A stretch of DNA of 34,151 bases from an uncultured Verrucomicrobiota bacterium (GCA_903863295.1 CAIPBM010000097.1:1-34151); one strand, 5' to 3'. Shown: positions 17,656 through 25,217, counted from the stretch's first letter. Notes: a model not told the origin generated them from the sequence alone. A program made the numbers and translations.

Positions 17656-19257
17656 ATGCCTGACGACTCCGCCTCTACTCCCAAGCCGCTCCTGAACGGC
17701 TGGTTTGTCCCCAACGATATCGACGGCTTCTTCGGTCTCTTCGTTGACAATCTTTGCCAGCTCATCGTCATCGTCAGCCTCTGCCCGCTGATCGCCGGAT
17801 TGCCGGTCGAATTGGTCGTGGGCCGCATCCTGCCCGGCATCGCCATCTCGCTGGTGGCGGGAAATGTCTTCTACGCGTGGCAGGCTCATCGTCTTTCGAA
17901 GAAGACCGCCAAACCCGTCACGGCGCTGCCGTTCGGCGTGAACACGGTCAGCCTCTTCGCTTTCATTTTCCTGATCATGGGCCCGGTTTATCATGAGACC
18001 CACAATGCGGAACTGGCCTGGAAGGTCTCTCTTGCTGCGGGCTTCCTCGGCGGCGTGATCGAGATCGTCACCTCCTTCTTCGGCGATTGGGTCCGCCGAC
18101 ATACGCCCCGCGCCGCGCTGCTTTCGACATTGGCCGGAGTGGCGATCACCTTCATCTCGATGGGGTTCATCTTCCAGATATTCAACTCGCCCCTCGTCGC
18201 GGTTTTCCCGGCGCTGCTCGTGCTAATCGGATTTGCGGGACGTGTCCGCTGGCCTTTCTCGTTGCCGACCGGACTCATCGCGGTGCTGATCGGGACGGCA
18301 GCGGCGTGGCTTCTCCGCAGCCTCCATCTCGCCCCCATGCCAGTCTGGCCCGATTCGCACCTGGAGCTCTACGCGCCGTTACCCATCGTCGGGGAAGTCC
18401 TGGGGCTGCTGATTGATCCCCATGTCTGGAGCTTCGCCGCCGTCTTCATCCCCATGGCGGTACTGAACGTCATCGGTTCGATTCAGAATCTCGAAAGCGC
18501 CGAGGCGGCGGGAGATAAGTTCGACACCCGTTCCTCCCTGCTCACCAACGGCATCAGCGCGTTGGTGGGCGTTTTCTTTGGTAACCCATTCGCGCCGACG
18601 ATCTACATCGGGCACCCCGGCTGGAAGGCGATGGGCGCGCGGGTCGGCTACTCGGTGATGAACGCGGTCGCGGTGACTCTCATCTGCCTGACCGGTGCCG
18701 TGCCGTTCCTGCTCTATTTCATGCCGATTGAGGCGACGCTGGGCATCCTGCTCTGGATTGGGCTGATCATCACCGCACAGGCGTTCCAGGAAGTGCCGCG
18801 CATCCACGCCCCGGCGGTTGCGATTGGCTTCATTCCCTCGCTGGCCAACTGGGGACTCTTCCTGATTCAAACCACGATGCAAAAGGTCTCGCCCGGCTTC
18901 ACCCTGAAGCATGCCGCGGAAATCTTCAGCCCGGAACTTTTTCTCAACGGCATGATCTGCCTCGCCCAGGGCTTCATGTTCATCTCCATCTTCTTCAGCG
19001 CGATCATGGCCAAGATTATCGACCGGCGTTGGCGCGCGGCCGCCATCTGGTGCCTGTTAGCGTCAGCGGCATCCGCCTGTGGCATCATCCACGGCTTCGT
19101 CTTCACCGACGACGGCAGCTTCGCCCCGGCTTTCTTCCATTCACCCAGCCTGGCCGGCCCCTTCCCCTCTGGCCTCGATTTCGCCCTGGCATACCTGCTC
19201 GCCGCCGTTGTTCTCATGGCGATGCATTTCCTCAAGCCAGGGGAGATCAAGCATTGA
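17656..19257 (+). CDS. NCS2-type (xanthine/uracil/adenine) permease
   Basis: A 533-residue integral membrane protein with about 12-14 hydrophobic segments. The start matches the azg-like branch of NCS2: FVDNLCQLIVIVSLC, G-R-I-L-P-G-I-A-I-S-L-V-A-G-N, then PVTALPFGVNTVSLFAF. A middle segment VLNVIGSIQNLESAEAAGD resembles the substrate-binding helix with its conserved E. It should import a nucleobase or related compound with protons or sodium. The substrate cannot be told from sequence, and no purine-catabolic gene is beside it. The stop is followed within six bases by the second copy of the palindromic element, which may serve as its terminator. Confidence 0.8.
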   Translation: MPDDSASTPKPLLNGWFVPNDIDGFFGLFVDNLCQLIVIVSLCPLIAGLPVELVVGRILPGIAISLVAGNVFYAWQAHRLSKKTAKPVTALPFGVNTVSLFAFIFLIMGPVYHETHNAELAWKVSLAAGFLGGVIEIVTSFFGDWVRRHTPRAALLSTLAGVAITFISMGFIFQIFNSPLVAVFPALLVLIGFAGRVRWPFSLPTGLIAVLIGTAAAWLLRSLHLAPMPVWPDSHLELYAPLPIVGEVLGLLIDPHVWSFAAVFIPMAVLNVIGSIQNLESAEAAGDKFDTRSSLLTNGISALVGVFFGNPFAPTIYIGHPGWKAMGARVGYSVMNAVAVTLICLTGAVPFLLYFMPIEATLGILLWIGLIITAQAFQEVPRIHAPAVAIGFIPSLANWGLFLIQTTMQKVSPGFTLKHAAEIFSPELFLNGMICLAQGFMFISIFFSAIMAKIIDRRWRAAAIWCLLASAASACGIIHGFVFTDDGSFAPAFFHSPSLAGPFPSGLDFALAYLLAAVVLMAMHFLKPGEIKH

Positions 19258-19263
19258 GTTTCC

Positions 19264-19365
19264 GTCATCCTGAGCTTGTCGAAGGATCAGCCTTCGGTGA
19301 TTTGAGCTTCACCAGTTATGTCGAAAATGCATGGGAAGCTGATCCTTCGACAAGCTCAGGATGAC
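19264..19365. repeat. Palindromic intergenic element, copy 2 (perfect 27-bp arms)
   Basis: The arms at 19264-19290 and 19339-19365 are exact inverted copies; the left arm begins GTCATCCTGAGCTTGTCGAA. The 48-base centre shares blocks with copy 1, including CGGTGA-TTG and ATGTCGAA-ATGCATG-like positions. This copy lies between two convergent genes (permease and BtaB), where the long hairpin could stop both transcripts. Two copies 16 kb apart suggest a dispersed REP/MITE family. Confidence 0.9.
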
Positions 19366-19400
19366 AGAACTTAAAGAGAAAGTCTTTGCGGTCTAACGAA

Positions 19401-20048
19401 TCACTTCGACTTCCGAAACGTCGCCAAATACGCGTAGCGTCCGCCGACGGAATGCAGCGTCAGTTTTCCAATACCCTGTGCATCCATCTGGCGCAGATGA
19501 TCCAGCAACTCAGGCCGGTAGTGGACGTGAAAGAGCTCCAGCCAGCGCTTGAGGATGACCTGAAACCAGGCGGGCAAATCGGCTTGATCCCAGAAATCGA
19601 CGACATAAAAAGCGGCGCGCGGCTTGAGGTTGGCGAGCGCGGCATCAATAGCCTGTGCCCAGGGGGGAATCATCGACAGTGAATAGGAAAAGAAAGCGGC
19701 ATCGAAAGGCTCCTCCAGTCCGAACGTCGCGCGATGGTCGAGCTGCTCCGCGAAGCAATGCTGGAGCATGATGCGCGATTCGAGACCCGCGCTCTTCACC
19801 TTCGCGGCGGCGGTGGCCAGCATCTCGGTGGAGACGTCGAGACCATAGCAATGGATATCGGGCCGCTGCTTCGCGAGCCGGATCAGGTTGCGCGCGGTGC
19901 CGCAGCCGATTTCCAGCACGCGGTCACCGGACTTCAGTTCCATGTCACGCAGGAGCCGGTCGCGACCGAGCAGGTAGTACTTGCGGGTGATATCGTAGAC
20001 GTACCGCGTCCAGCGATACATCGCGTCCATTTCTTCAGTGGTGGCCAT
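19401..20048 (-). CDS. btaB: BtaB-like SAM-dependent N-methyltransferase (betaine lipid)
   Basis: A 215-residue class I methyltransferase. Motif I is VLEIGCGTARNLI (about 45-57), the acidic motif II is YGLDVSTEML, and a motif IV-like F-D-A-A-F-F-S-Y-S-L-S-M-I-P follows. The N-terminal MYRWTRYVYDITRKYYLLGR is characteristic of BtaB, which trimethylates diacylglyceryl-homoserine to the betaine lipid DGTS. The BtaA homologue lies upstream on the same strand, which strongly supports the assignment. Activity is on the cytoplasmic membrane. A toxin-antitoxin pair separates it from btaA; the gap to the toxin gene is 41 bases. Confidence 0.88.
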   Translation of the reverse strand: MATTEEMDAMYRWTRYVYDITRKYYLLGRDRLLRDMELKSGDRVLEIGCGTARNLIRLAKQRPDIHCYGLDVSTEMLATAAAKVKSAGLESRIMLQHCFAEQLDHRATFGLEEPFDAAFFSYSLSMIPPWAQAIDAALANLKPRAAFYVVDFWDQADLPAWFQVILKRWLELFHVHYRPELLDHLRQMDAQGIGKLTLHSVGGRYAYLATFRKSK

Positions 20049-20089
20049 GCAAAGGCGTAACTAAACAACAAGGCCTCGCCTTAAGAAAG

Positions 20090-20470
20090 CTAAACCGCCG
20101 CCCGGCGAAATATTTCCGCCAGCCCCGCCTTATCAAGCCGCTTCTCCGCAATGGCGATCATGGCGTCGTAAAGATGGCCATTGTCTGGCGTTTTCAAAAC
20201 GCCATTGAGTTCAAGAAAAACCAGGGCAGTCGCAACGGCAATCCGCTTGTTGCCATCGAGGAACGCTTGAGCTTGCGCCAAATGAAAGGCATACGATGCC
20301 GCGATATCGAATAGATCGCCGCTTGCGTAGTGATAGGTGTTCATGGCCGAACCAAGTGCCGATTCGATCAAGCCATGATCCCGGACGCCATCGGTTCCAC
20401 CGAACCGTTGTAATGACATGGCGTGAAGCCGAAACACGACTTCCGTGCTAAGAAACTCTGGAGTCTGCAC
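20090..20470 (-). CDS. Doc/Fic-type death-on-curing toxin with Gln at the catalytic position
   Basis: A 126-residue protein of the Doc family, with EVVFRLHAMSLQRFGG, a G-V-R-D-H-G-L-I-E-S-A-L start, and the Fic core AQAFLDGNKRIAVATALVFL (about 67-86). Doc toxins phosphorylate EF-Tu; Fic relatives transfer AMP. The motif normally reads H-x-F-x-D/N-G/A-N-K-R. Here the His position is Gln68, while Phe70, Asp72, Asn74, Lys75 and Arg76 are kept. The toxin could therefore be weakened, inactive or altered in activity. The upstream 75-residue antitoxin ends four bases before this ATG, a standard antitoxin-first order. Length is normal for the family. Confidence 0.88.
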   Translation of the reverse strand: MQTPEFLSTEVVFRLHAMSLQRFGGTDGVRDHGLIESALGSAMNTYHYASGDLFDIAASYAFHLAQAQAFLDGNKRIAVATALVFLELNGVLKTPDNGHLYDAMIAIAEKRLDKAGLAEIFRRAAV

Positions 20471-20474
20471 GGGA

Positions 20475-20702
20475 CTATTGGGCTAATTTTTGGAAGAGCT
20501 CAGCACGTTCCGTGAAAATGCGGTCCGCAACTCGTACTGCTTGGTCGAAATCCGCATACCGGACTTCACCTGCAACTGACTTTGCTTCCAGCCGCTCCTG
20601 TAATGAATTCAAGACGACGCGCTGCTCCTCAGCGGGCAGGGCCTCAATTTCATGGATGATCTGGATCGCAGTCACGGGTAGAACATAACGATTCCACCGC
20701 AT
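20475..20702 (-). CDS. Antitoxin partner of the Doc-type toxin
   Basis: A 75-residue protein, or 66 from an in-frame GTG at 20675, which fits a start at T-A-I-Q-I-I-H-E-I. A first helix EIEALPAEEQRVVLNSLQER is followed by a flexible middle. The C-terminus, ADRIFTERAELFQKLAQ, has the pattern of Doc-neutralising antitoxin tails. The N-terminal part may bind DNA for autoregulation. It is translated just before the toxin. The call rests on pairing and on the tail pattern. Confidence 0.75.
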   Translation of the reverse strand: MRWNRYVLPVTAIQIIHEIEALPAEEQRVVLNSLQERLEAKSVAGEVRYADFDQAVRVADRIFTERAELFQKLAQ

Positions 20703-20780
20703 AATTCAAGCCAGCAAGGCTCGCCCCTGATGAGCTAGCCTTCCAACTTCACGGTTACAAGTCATCGTGAAGCTAAGCGC

Positions 20781-22013
20781 CTACTCCATCACATAAAGAT
20801 GGAATCCGCCGTAAATGGCCGAGCGATCCTCCATCAACAAGGCCTTCGAGAGAGCTTCCTTGTAATCGAATTTGGCCTTCAAGGTCGGAGGCAACGCGGT
20901 TTCAACCGGCGAGCCCGTGGCTGCCGTGCGGAACACGATCCGCGAGCCGGGACGACCGACGCGGGCGATTTCCGTCCACATCTCGGCGATCTGTTCTGGA
21001 CGCATCCAGTCCTGGGAATCGAGGAAGACGAACCGGTCGAGCGATTTGTCCGGCTGCGACTGCATATACTGAATCAGCGTCGTGTTCGTCACGGAGACGC
21101 GATCCAAGTTGTCCCGCAGGGTCTGGAAATTCTCTTCCTTCAGGTACTCCGGCATGGCGAGGCGGGCGGCACGGTCATAGCCACGTCCGAAGGCCTGCCA
21201 ACCGAAGTAGTTCTCGGAAATGGGGAAATCGCAGGCCAGGCGCTTGACCCGTTCCCGGTACATGCCGACGAGGCCACCAGGGGTCTCGGTCTCCATCGCG
21301 CCGAATTGCTGCGGGGGAATGCCGAGCGAGTAAAGCATCACCGGCATGTTGCCGGTGGCGCGGACAAACCAGTTATCAAAGAAAGGCGCGATGTCCTGGT
21401 TAAAAATCTCTTCCTGCTCCTTGCGGCTCTTGGCGGAGAGCAACCGGGCCGGATCCCACTTACACACACGGGCGATGGTGTGGAGGAAGCGGATGAAATA
21501 GCCCATTTTGGCGTAATCGTAGAAATTCTTGGTAAAATACTTGATACGCGGCCCAAAGGTGACGCGACGGATGAAGCTGCCTTTTTCCCAGAAAGCGCGG
21601 GTGGTTTCGTCAAGGTGCTCAGCCAGGTAGGTAAAGTAATTCTGGCGGTTAAGCTCATCATCCGCACAGCCGAAGAAAAGGAAGAAATCCTCATAGCTGG
21701 GGAGGTATTTGATTGCGGCGAGCTTGAGCTTTAACACGCAAAGATGACTGCGGTTCAGGTCAACTGCATGGATATGCTCGGGCTTGTGGATCAAGTAGTT
21801 AAGAACGTTACAGCCACCAGAGGAGATGGTGAGCATCCGGCTCTCGGGCGTTAGCGCCAGGGCCTTGAGATCGACCCGGGGATCTTCCCAAATCTGGTTG
21901 TAAACGAAGCTATTGAACCAAAAAGTAAAGAGGCGCTCAGAAATGCCGCGGGAGCTGAGGGGATGGTTGTGGTGGACAGCACCTTCCAAATATTTTGCCG
22001 TGGTCGAATTCAT
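20781..22013 (-). CDS. btaA: BtaA-like diacylglycerol 3-amino-3-carboxypropyl transferase (DUF3419)
   Basis: A 410-residue protein from the ATG at 22013; a GTG at 22064 would add 17 residues without conserved features, and the known bacterial BtaA is about 414 residues. Conserved segments include FVYNQIWEDPRVDLKAL, the SAM-binding SGGCNVLNYLIHKP with AVDLNRSHLCVLKLKLAAI, MLYSLGIPPQQ, and F-V-F-L-D-S-Q-D-W-M. BtaA transfers the aminocarboxypropyl group of SAM to diacylglycerol, making diacylglyceryl-homoserine at the membrane; BtaB then methylates it. The product is a phosphorus-free lipid that replaces phospholipids, classically under phosphate limitation. Citrate synthase lies 113 bases upstream on the same strand. 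No Pho box was recognised. Confidence 0.9.
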   Translation of the reverse strand: MNSTTAKYLEGAVHHNHPLSSRGISERLFTFWFNSFVYNQIWEDPRVDLKALALTPESRMLTISSGGCNVLNYLIHKPEHIHAVDLNRSHLCVLKLKLAAIKYLPSYEDFFLFFGCADDELNRQNYFTYLAEHLDETTRAFWEKGSFIRRVTFGPRIKYFTKNFYDYAKMGYFIRFLHTIARVCKWDPARLLSAKSRKEQEEIFNQDIAPFFDNWFVRATGNMPVMLYSLGIPPQQFGAMETETPGGLVGMYRERVKRLACDFPISENYFGWQAFGRGYDRAARLAMPEYLKEENFQTLRDNLDRVSVTNTTLIQYMQSQPDKSLDRFVFLDSQDWMRPEQIAEMWTEIARVGRPGSRIVFRTAATGSPVETALPPTLKAKFDYKEALSKALLMEDRSAIYGGFHLYVME

Positions 22014-22126
22014 GATTTTCTGGAGAGATTGATGGGAGGTTGGAACCAATGCGGGTTTTTTCACCCTAGCCGCCCCCCGCTTCAGGACAAGCCTGAACTC
22101 GCCCCGCCCCGCAGGCCCGGAAAATC

Positions 22127-23254
22127 CTACCTCTGGTCGATCGGCACAACCTTTTTCCCGACCGGGTAGCCGACATACTCGCTGCTGGGGCGGAAAATCT
22201 TGTTGTCCTTAAGCTGCTCAATGATGTGGCCGGTCCAGCCGGACATGCGGGCTATGGCGAAAATGGGGGTGAAGAGGTCGGTCGGGATGCCGAGGCTGTA
22301 ATAGACCGTGGCCGAGTAGAAATCGACGTTGGCGTTGAGCTTCTTCTCCGTCTTGACGATCTCGGCGATCCGGTCGCTCATCTCGACCCACTTGGTTTCG
22401 CCCAGTTCCTGGGTCAGCTTGATCGCCATGGCCTTCAGATGCGGCGCGCGCGGGTCAAGCACCTTGTAGACGGCGTGCCCCATACCCATGATCTTTTCCT
22501 TCTTGGCCAGCTTGTCGTGCACCCAGGCGTCAACCTTGTCGGGAGTGCCGATTTCCTCGAGCATGTGGATGACCGCCTCGTTGGCACCGCCGTGGAGCGG
22601 GCCCTTGAGCGTGCCGATGGCCGTGGTGACGGCGGAGTAGATATCCGAGAGCGTGGCGATGGTGACCAGTGCGGAAAAGGTCGAGGCATTGAAACCGTGA
22701 TCGGCATGGAGAACATAGGCCATGTCGAGCGTTGCGACCGCTTCCGGTCCGGGCGTCTCCCCGTTGATCAGGTAAAGGAAATGGGCGGCTTCATCCAGAT
22801 CCGCGCGGATGGGCGGCAGCGGCTTGCCCAAGCGGGCGCGATGAAAATAGGCGATGATGACGCCGACCTTGGCAGTCAGCGAGATGGCCCGGGGGAGGAG
22901 TTGCGGCTCCGTTTGTGGCCCAACGGGCGCGAGGTCATAGAGACCGAGCATCGAGATGCCCGTACGCAGCACGTCCATGACGTTGGCATCCTTCGGCGCG
23001 TGCTTCAGGAACTCAATCACCGGTTCCGGCAAGGCGCGCGCGGCGTGCAGGTCTGCCTTGAATTTTTCCAGCTCGGCTTTGTTCGGGAGACGGTCGTGCC
23101 AGAGGAGAAAAACGACTTCCTCGTAGCTCACCTTGCCCGCCAGCTCGTTAATGTCGTACCCGGCGTAGATGAGGATGCCCTCGTCCCCAAGGACATCACT
23201 TAAACGGGTGGTGGCGGCGACAATTCCCTTAAGTCCAGGCGAGGTGACAGGCAT
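22127..23254 (-). CDS. gltA: Citrate synthase family enzyme
   Basis: A 375-residue protein. It condenses acetyl-CoA with oxaloacetate in the TCA cycle. The catalytic triad is visible: His221 in GPLHGGANEAV, His260 in MGMGHAVYKVLDPRAP and Asp311 in ANVDFYSATVYYSLGIP. The length and N-terminus (GLKGIVAATTRLSDV, I-Y-A-G-Y-D-I) match the short, dimeric type II-like bacterial enzymes that also include 2-methylcitrate synthases, so dual activity cannot be excluded. No prpB or prpD neighbours were seen. It is the first gene of the minus-strand block leading to btaA. Confidence 0.92.
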   Translation of the reverse strand: MPVTSPGLKGIVAATTRLSDVLGDEGILIYAGYDINELAGKVSYEEVVFLLWHDRLPNKAELEKFKADLHAARALPEPVIEFLKHAPKDANVMDVLRTGISMLGLYDLAPVGPQTEPQLLPRAISLTAKVGVIIAYFHRARLGKPLPPIRADLDEAAHFLYLINGETPGPEAVATLDMAYVLHADHGFNASTFSALVTIATLSDIYSAVTTAIGTLKGPLHGGANEAVIHMLEEIGTPDKVDAWVHDKLAKKEKIMGMGHAVYKVLDPRAPHLKAMAIKLTQELGETKWVEMSDRIAEIVKTEKKLNANVDFYSATVYYSLGIPTDLFTPIFAIARMSGWTGHIIEQLKDNKIFRPSSEYVGYPVGKKVVPIDQR

Positions 23255-23430
23255 GGTAAATCAATTAACAAGCCGCGTGCCACTTTGCCACTGAAAACGG
23301 CAAAAATCGCCATTATTAAGAAGGCATACCCACACCTGAAGCTGAGCTAATAGGCCGATTAGGCAGGAACCGCTCCGTCGCCCTCGCGAATAGACTTAAC
23401 TTCACCCCCGCAACGAGCTAGAGTCGCATC

Positions 23431-23598
23431 ATGCAGAGGGAATTGATCCGCAAGACGCTCGGCCAGCCGCGCGGCCTCTCCATTATTGACCGCGTCCGCC
23501 GCCTCAATGCAGAGCTGGATCGACTCGGCATCAAACGCCCCCTGGATGATCACCTCGTACGAAAAGTTATTGGAAAACCTCGCCCAAGCGCAGGTTGA
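23431..23598 (+). CDS. Possible 55-residue basic protein
   Basis: In the 440-base gap between citrate synthase and the DUF5069 gene, an ATG at 23431 opens a frame coding for a basic, mostly helical peptide (MQRELIRKTLGQPRG, then RVRRLNAELDRLGIKRP). Third positions are mostly G or C for the first 40 codons, as in neighbouring genes. A competing minus-strand frame from a GTG at 23553 to 23359 (64 residues) covers the same DNA, and only one can be real. No family was recognised. The rest of the gap shows nothing. Confidence 0.35.
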   Translation: MQRELIRKTLGQPRGLSIIDRVRRLNAELDRLGIKRPLDDHLVRKVIGKPRPSAG

Positions 23599-23694
23599 AT
23601 TTGCGCTGGTGGATGGAGTTGTCTGAATGTCGGCGGACTCATTTATGAGCTAAAATCCATTTGCCGATTGCCAAAGCTGGGCCACCTTTCCCCC

Positions 23695-24150
23695 ATGTCT
23701 ATCTTTGCTCTTGATCTCACTCAACGTCCACCCCGCAGCCCCCGCACCAAGCTGGGCGGTTACGTCATCCTGCCCCGCATGCTCGACAAAGGCCGCGCCG
23801 TCATCAATGGCAAGAACGGCGAGTTCCATTTCGATTGCCCTCTGGATAAGCACCTCCTCAAATTCCTCGATCTCTCGGCCCCGGCTCTCCTTGAGGAACT
23901 GAAAACGGGCAAGGGCGATGGCGAAATCCTCGCCTGGATCGGCGAGAACCAGAAAAACAAGCATCACCCGTGGGAGATTGAGCAGTGGTCCGCTTTTCAC
24001 GAAAAGCGCGGCCCCGACAGCGACCAGGAAACCGCCTCGTTCTTCACCGAGCGCCTCGTCGAACTCGGCGGCGGCACCCGCGAAGACATCAAAACCTGGT
24101 TCGACCTCCTCGACCTCGACGACTACGTCACGTTCGGCGGGAAGCCCTGA
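23695..24150 (+). CDS. DUF5069-domain protein
   Basis: A 151-residue protein from the ATG at 23695. The start ALDLTQRPPRSPRTKLGGYV and the following LPRMLDKGRA are the DUF5069 signature. The C-terminal half has W-I-G-E-N-Q and W-F-D-L-L-D-L-D-D-Y. It is soluble with no signal peptide. DUF5069 is frequent in Verrucomicrobiota and Planctomycetota and its function is unknown. A longer frame from 23668 adds nine unconserved residues. Confidence 0.85.
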   Translation: MSIFALDLTQRPPRSPRTKLGGYVILPRMLDKGRAVINGKNGEFHFDCPLDKHLLKFLDLSAPALLEELKTGKGDGEILAWIGENQKNKHHPWEIEQWSAFHEKRGPDSDQETASFFTERLVELGGGTREDIKTWFDLLDLDDYVTFGGKP

Positions 24151-24198
24151 TCCCGGGAATTCTTGAGTCCACCCTCTGCTCATGATAATCTCAAGCTC

Positions 24199-24414
24199 AT
24201 GAGCACGGTCGAACAAATCGAAGCGGCCATCGAGAAGCTTCCCCCCGACGACTTCCTTCGTCTCCACGAATGGATTCGCACCCGCTTTGACGACGCGTGG
24301 GACAAACAGATCGAGACCGACGCACTTTCAGGCCGGCTCGATCCTTTGGCCGAGGCCGCTCTTGCCGAGCATCGGGCCGGGGGGAGTACAGCCTTCCCGC
24401 CGGATGAAAAGTAA
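24199..24414 (+). CDS. Antitoxin of a RelE/ParE-type module
   Basis: A 71-residue protein from the ATG at 24199. The sequence is acidic and helical: VEQIEAAIEKLPPDDFLRLH, then E-W-I-R-T-R-F-D-D-A-W-D-K-Q-I-E-T-D, then L-A-E-A-A-L-A-E-H-R-A-G. This pattern (helix, W-D-x-Q-I-E-x-D, A-G-x-S-T tail) is typical of small antitoxins encoded just before RelE-like toxins. Its last 11 bases overlap the toxin gene, so the two are coupled. Confidence 0.8.
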   Translation: MSTVEQIEAAIEKLPPDDFLRLHEWIRTRFDDAWDKQIETDALSGRLDPLAEAALAEHRAGGSTAFPPDEK

Positions 24415-24667
24415 CGTCGTTGCCAGTTTTTGGAACAACTACAACCGTTTACCCAAAGAGGTTCAGGCTCTGGCCCTCAAGCAATATGCACTTTGGCTAT
24501 CCAACCCAAACCATCCGTCGCTCCGATTCAAGAAAGTGGGCAACTACTGGTCGGCACGGATCACGGATGATTACCGTGCCGTAGGCATTCGCGATGGTGA
24601 CACTGTGATATGGTTCTTTGTGGGAACTCACGCGGATTACAACCGCATCTTGAAGGGTAAATCATGA
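24404..24667 (+). CDS. RelE/ParE-superfamily toxin
   Basis: An 87-residue protein from the ATG at 24404. The ParE/RelE fold is indicated by FWNNYNRLPKEVQALALKQY (two helices) and then the sheet, with FKKVGNYWSARITDDYRAVG and I-W-F-F-V-G-T-H-A-D-Y-N-R-I-L. RelE relatives cleave mRNA on ribosomes and ParE relatives poison gyrase; the sequence does not settle which. The upstream antitoxin overlaps it by 11 bases. Its TGA stop overlaps an ATG (24664) that would start the HTH gene downstream if one A were missing. Confidence 0.85.
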   Translation: MKSNVVASFWNNYNRLPKEVQALALKQYALWLSNPNHPSLRFKKVGNYWSARITDDYRAVGIRDGDTVIWFFVGTHADYNRILKGKS

Positions 24668-24706
24668 GCAAAACAAAAAAGGATTAATCCACGAAGTGGC
24701 AGCAGT

Positions 24707-24967
24707 TTGAGTGACTTCCTGAAAGAGGAGAACCTTTATGGCAGCGTCGTCGCTCAAGCGGAAAAGGAAATTCTCGCGTGGAAGCTTCAATCCGCCATGA
24801 AGGAACGGAAAATGACCATCTCTGCTTTGGCCAAGCGCATGCACACCAGCCGAACCGCCATCAATCGCATCCTCGATCCCGCCAATCCCTCGATCACTCT
24901 CGGCACGCTCGAAAAAGCCGCGCTAGCCCTCGGCAAACGCTGGCGGTTTGAGTTCGTGGATGCTTAA
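24707..24967 (+). CDS. HigA-like XRE-family HTH protein, start disrupted by a one-base shift
   Basis: 86 residues from a TTG at 24707. The HTH core is MTISALAKRMHTSRTAINRI (about 36-55) followed by L-D-P-A-N-P-S-I-T-L-G-T-L-E-K-A-A. Relatives of this family have an extra N-terminus ending G-S-S-x-x-D-F-L-K-E-E, and the codons just upstream (R-S-G-S-S-L-S-D-F-L-K-E-E) still encode it in frame. The natural start appears to be the ATG at 24664, which overlaps the toxin stop (ATGA), but a run of six As makes that frame stop after seven codons; five As would join it to the HTH frame. It is either a DNA or assembly indel, a slippage site, or re-initiation at TTG. Confidence 0.75.
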   Translation: MSDFLKEENLYGSVVAQAEKEILAWKLQSAMKERKMTISALAKRMHTSRTAINRILDPANPSITLGTLEKAALALGKRWRFEFVDA

Positions 24968-25037
24968 TTTTGGCTGTTCCTTTTTCCCCTTGAATTTAAA
25001 AACTGTCTCTGAGCGGGGAAGCTGATACTTTTGCAGC

Positions 25038-25217
25038 ATGAATCATAGGTTAGCTGGCGCAATTCTTTTAAGTACTGCGGGCATTGTCGCTACAGCGGGC
25101 GGTGTTGCTGAACAGGTATCAACTTGGCACACACCCGCTTGTTGGCAGTCAATTGCATCAGCTTTGATACTAGGAGCTATTGGACTCTTCTTTCTTTTCG
25201 ACAAAAAATCAAATTAG
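25038..25217 (+). CDS. 59-residue predicted membrane protein
   Basis: ATG at 25038 opens a 59-residue frame with two hydrophobic segments: about 5-24 (LAGAILLSTAGIVATAGGVA) and about 38-54 (I-A-S-A-L-I-L-G-A-I-G-L-F-F-L-F). They are separated by a polar loop with W and C, and the protein ends D-K-K-S-N. The positive C-terminal residues and helix spacing look like a real small membrane protein. Codon use is more AT-rich than its neighbours. No family was recognised. Confidence 0.5.
   Translation: MNHRLAGAILLSTAGIVATAGGVAEQVSTWHTPACWQSIASALILGAIGLFFLFDKKSN

Noticed and set aside
23359..23553. Minus-strand 64-residue frame from a GTG
   Set aside because: It overlaps the plus-strand 55-residue frame, has no ATG and matches no family; the plus-strand frame has the more natural start and codon pattern.
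25112..25130. TGGCAC...TTG as a sigma-54 promoter
   Set aside because: The spacing between the GG and GC elements is one base short and the site lies inside the small membrane-protein gene.
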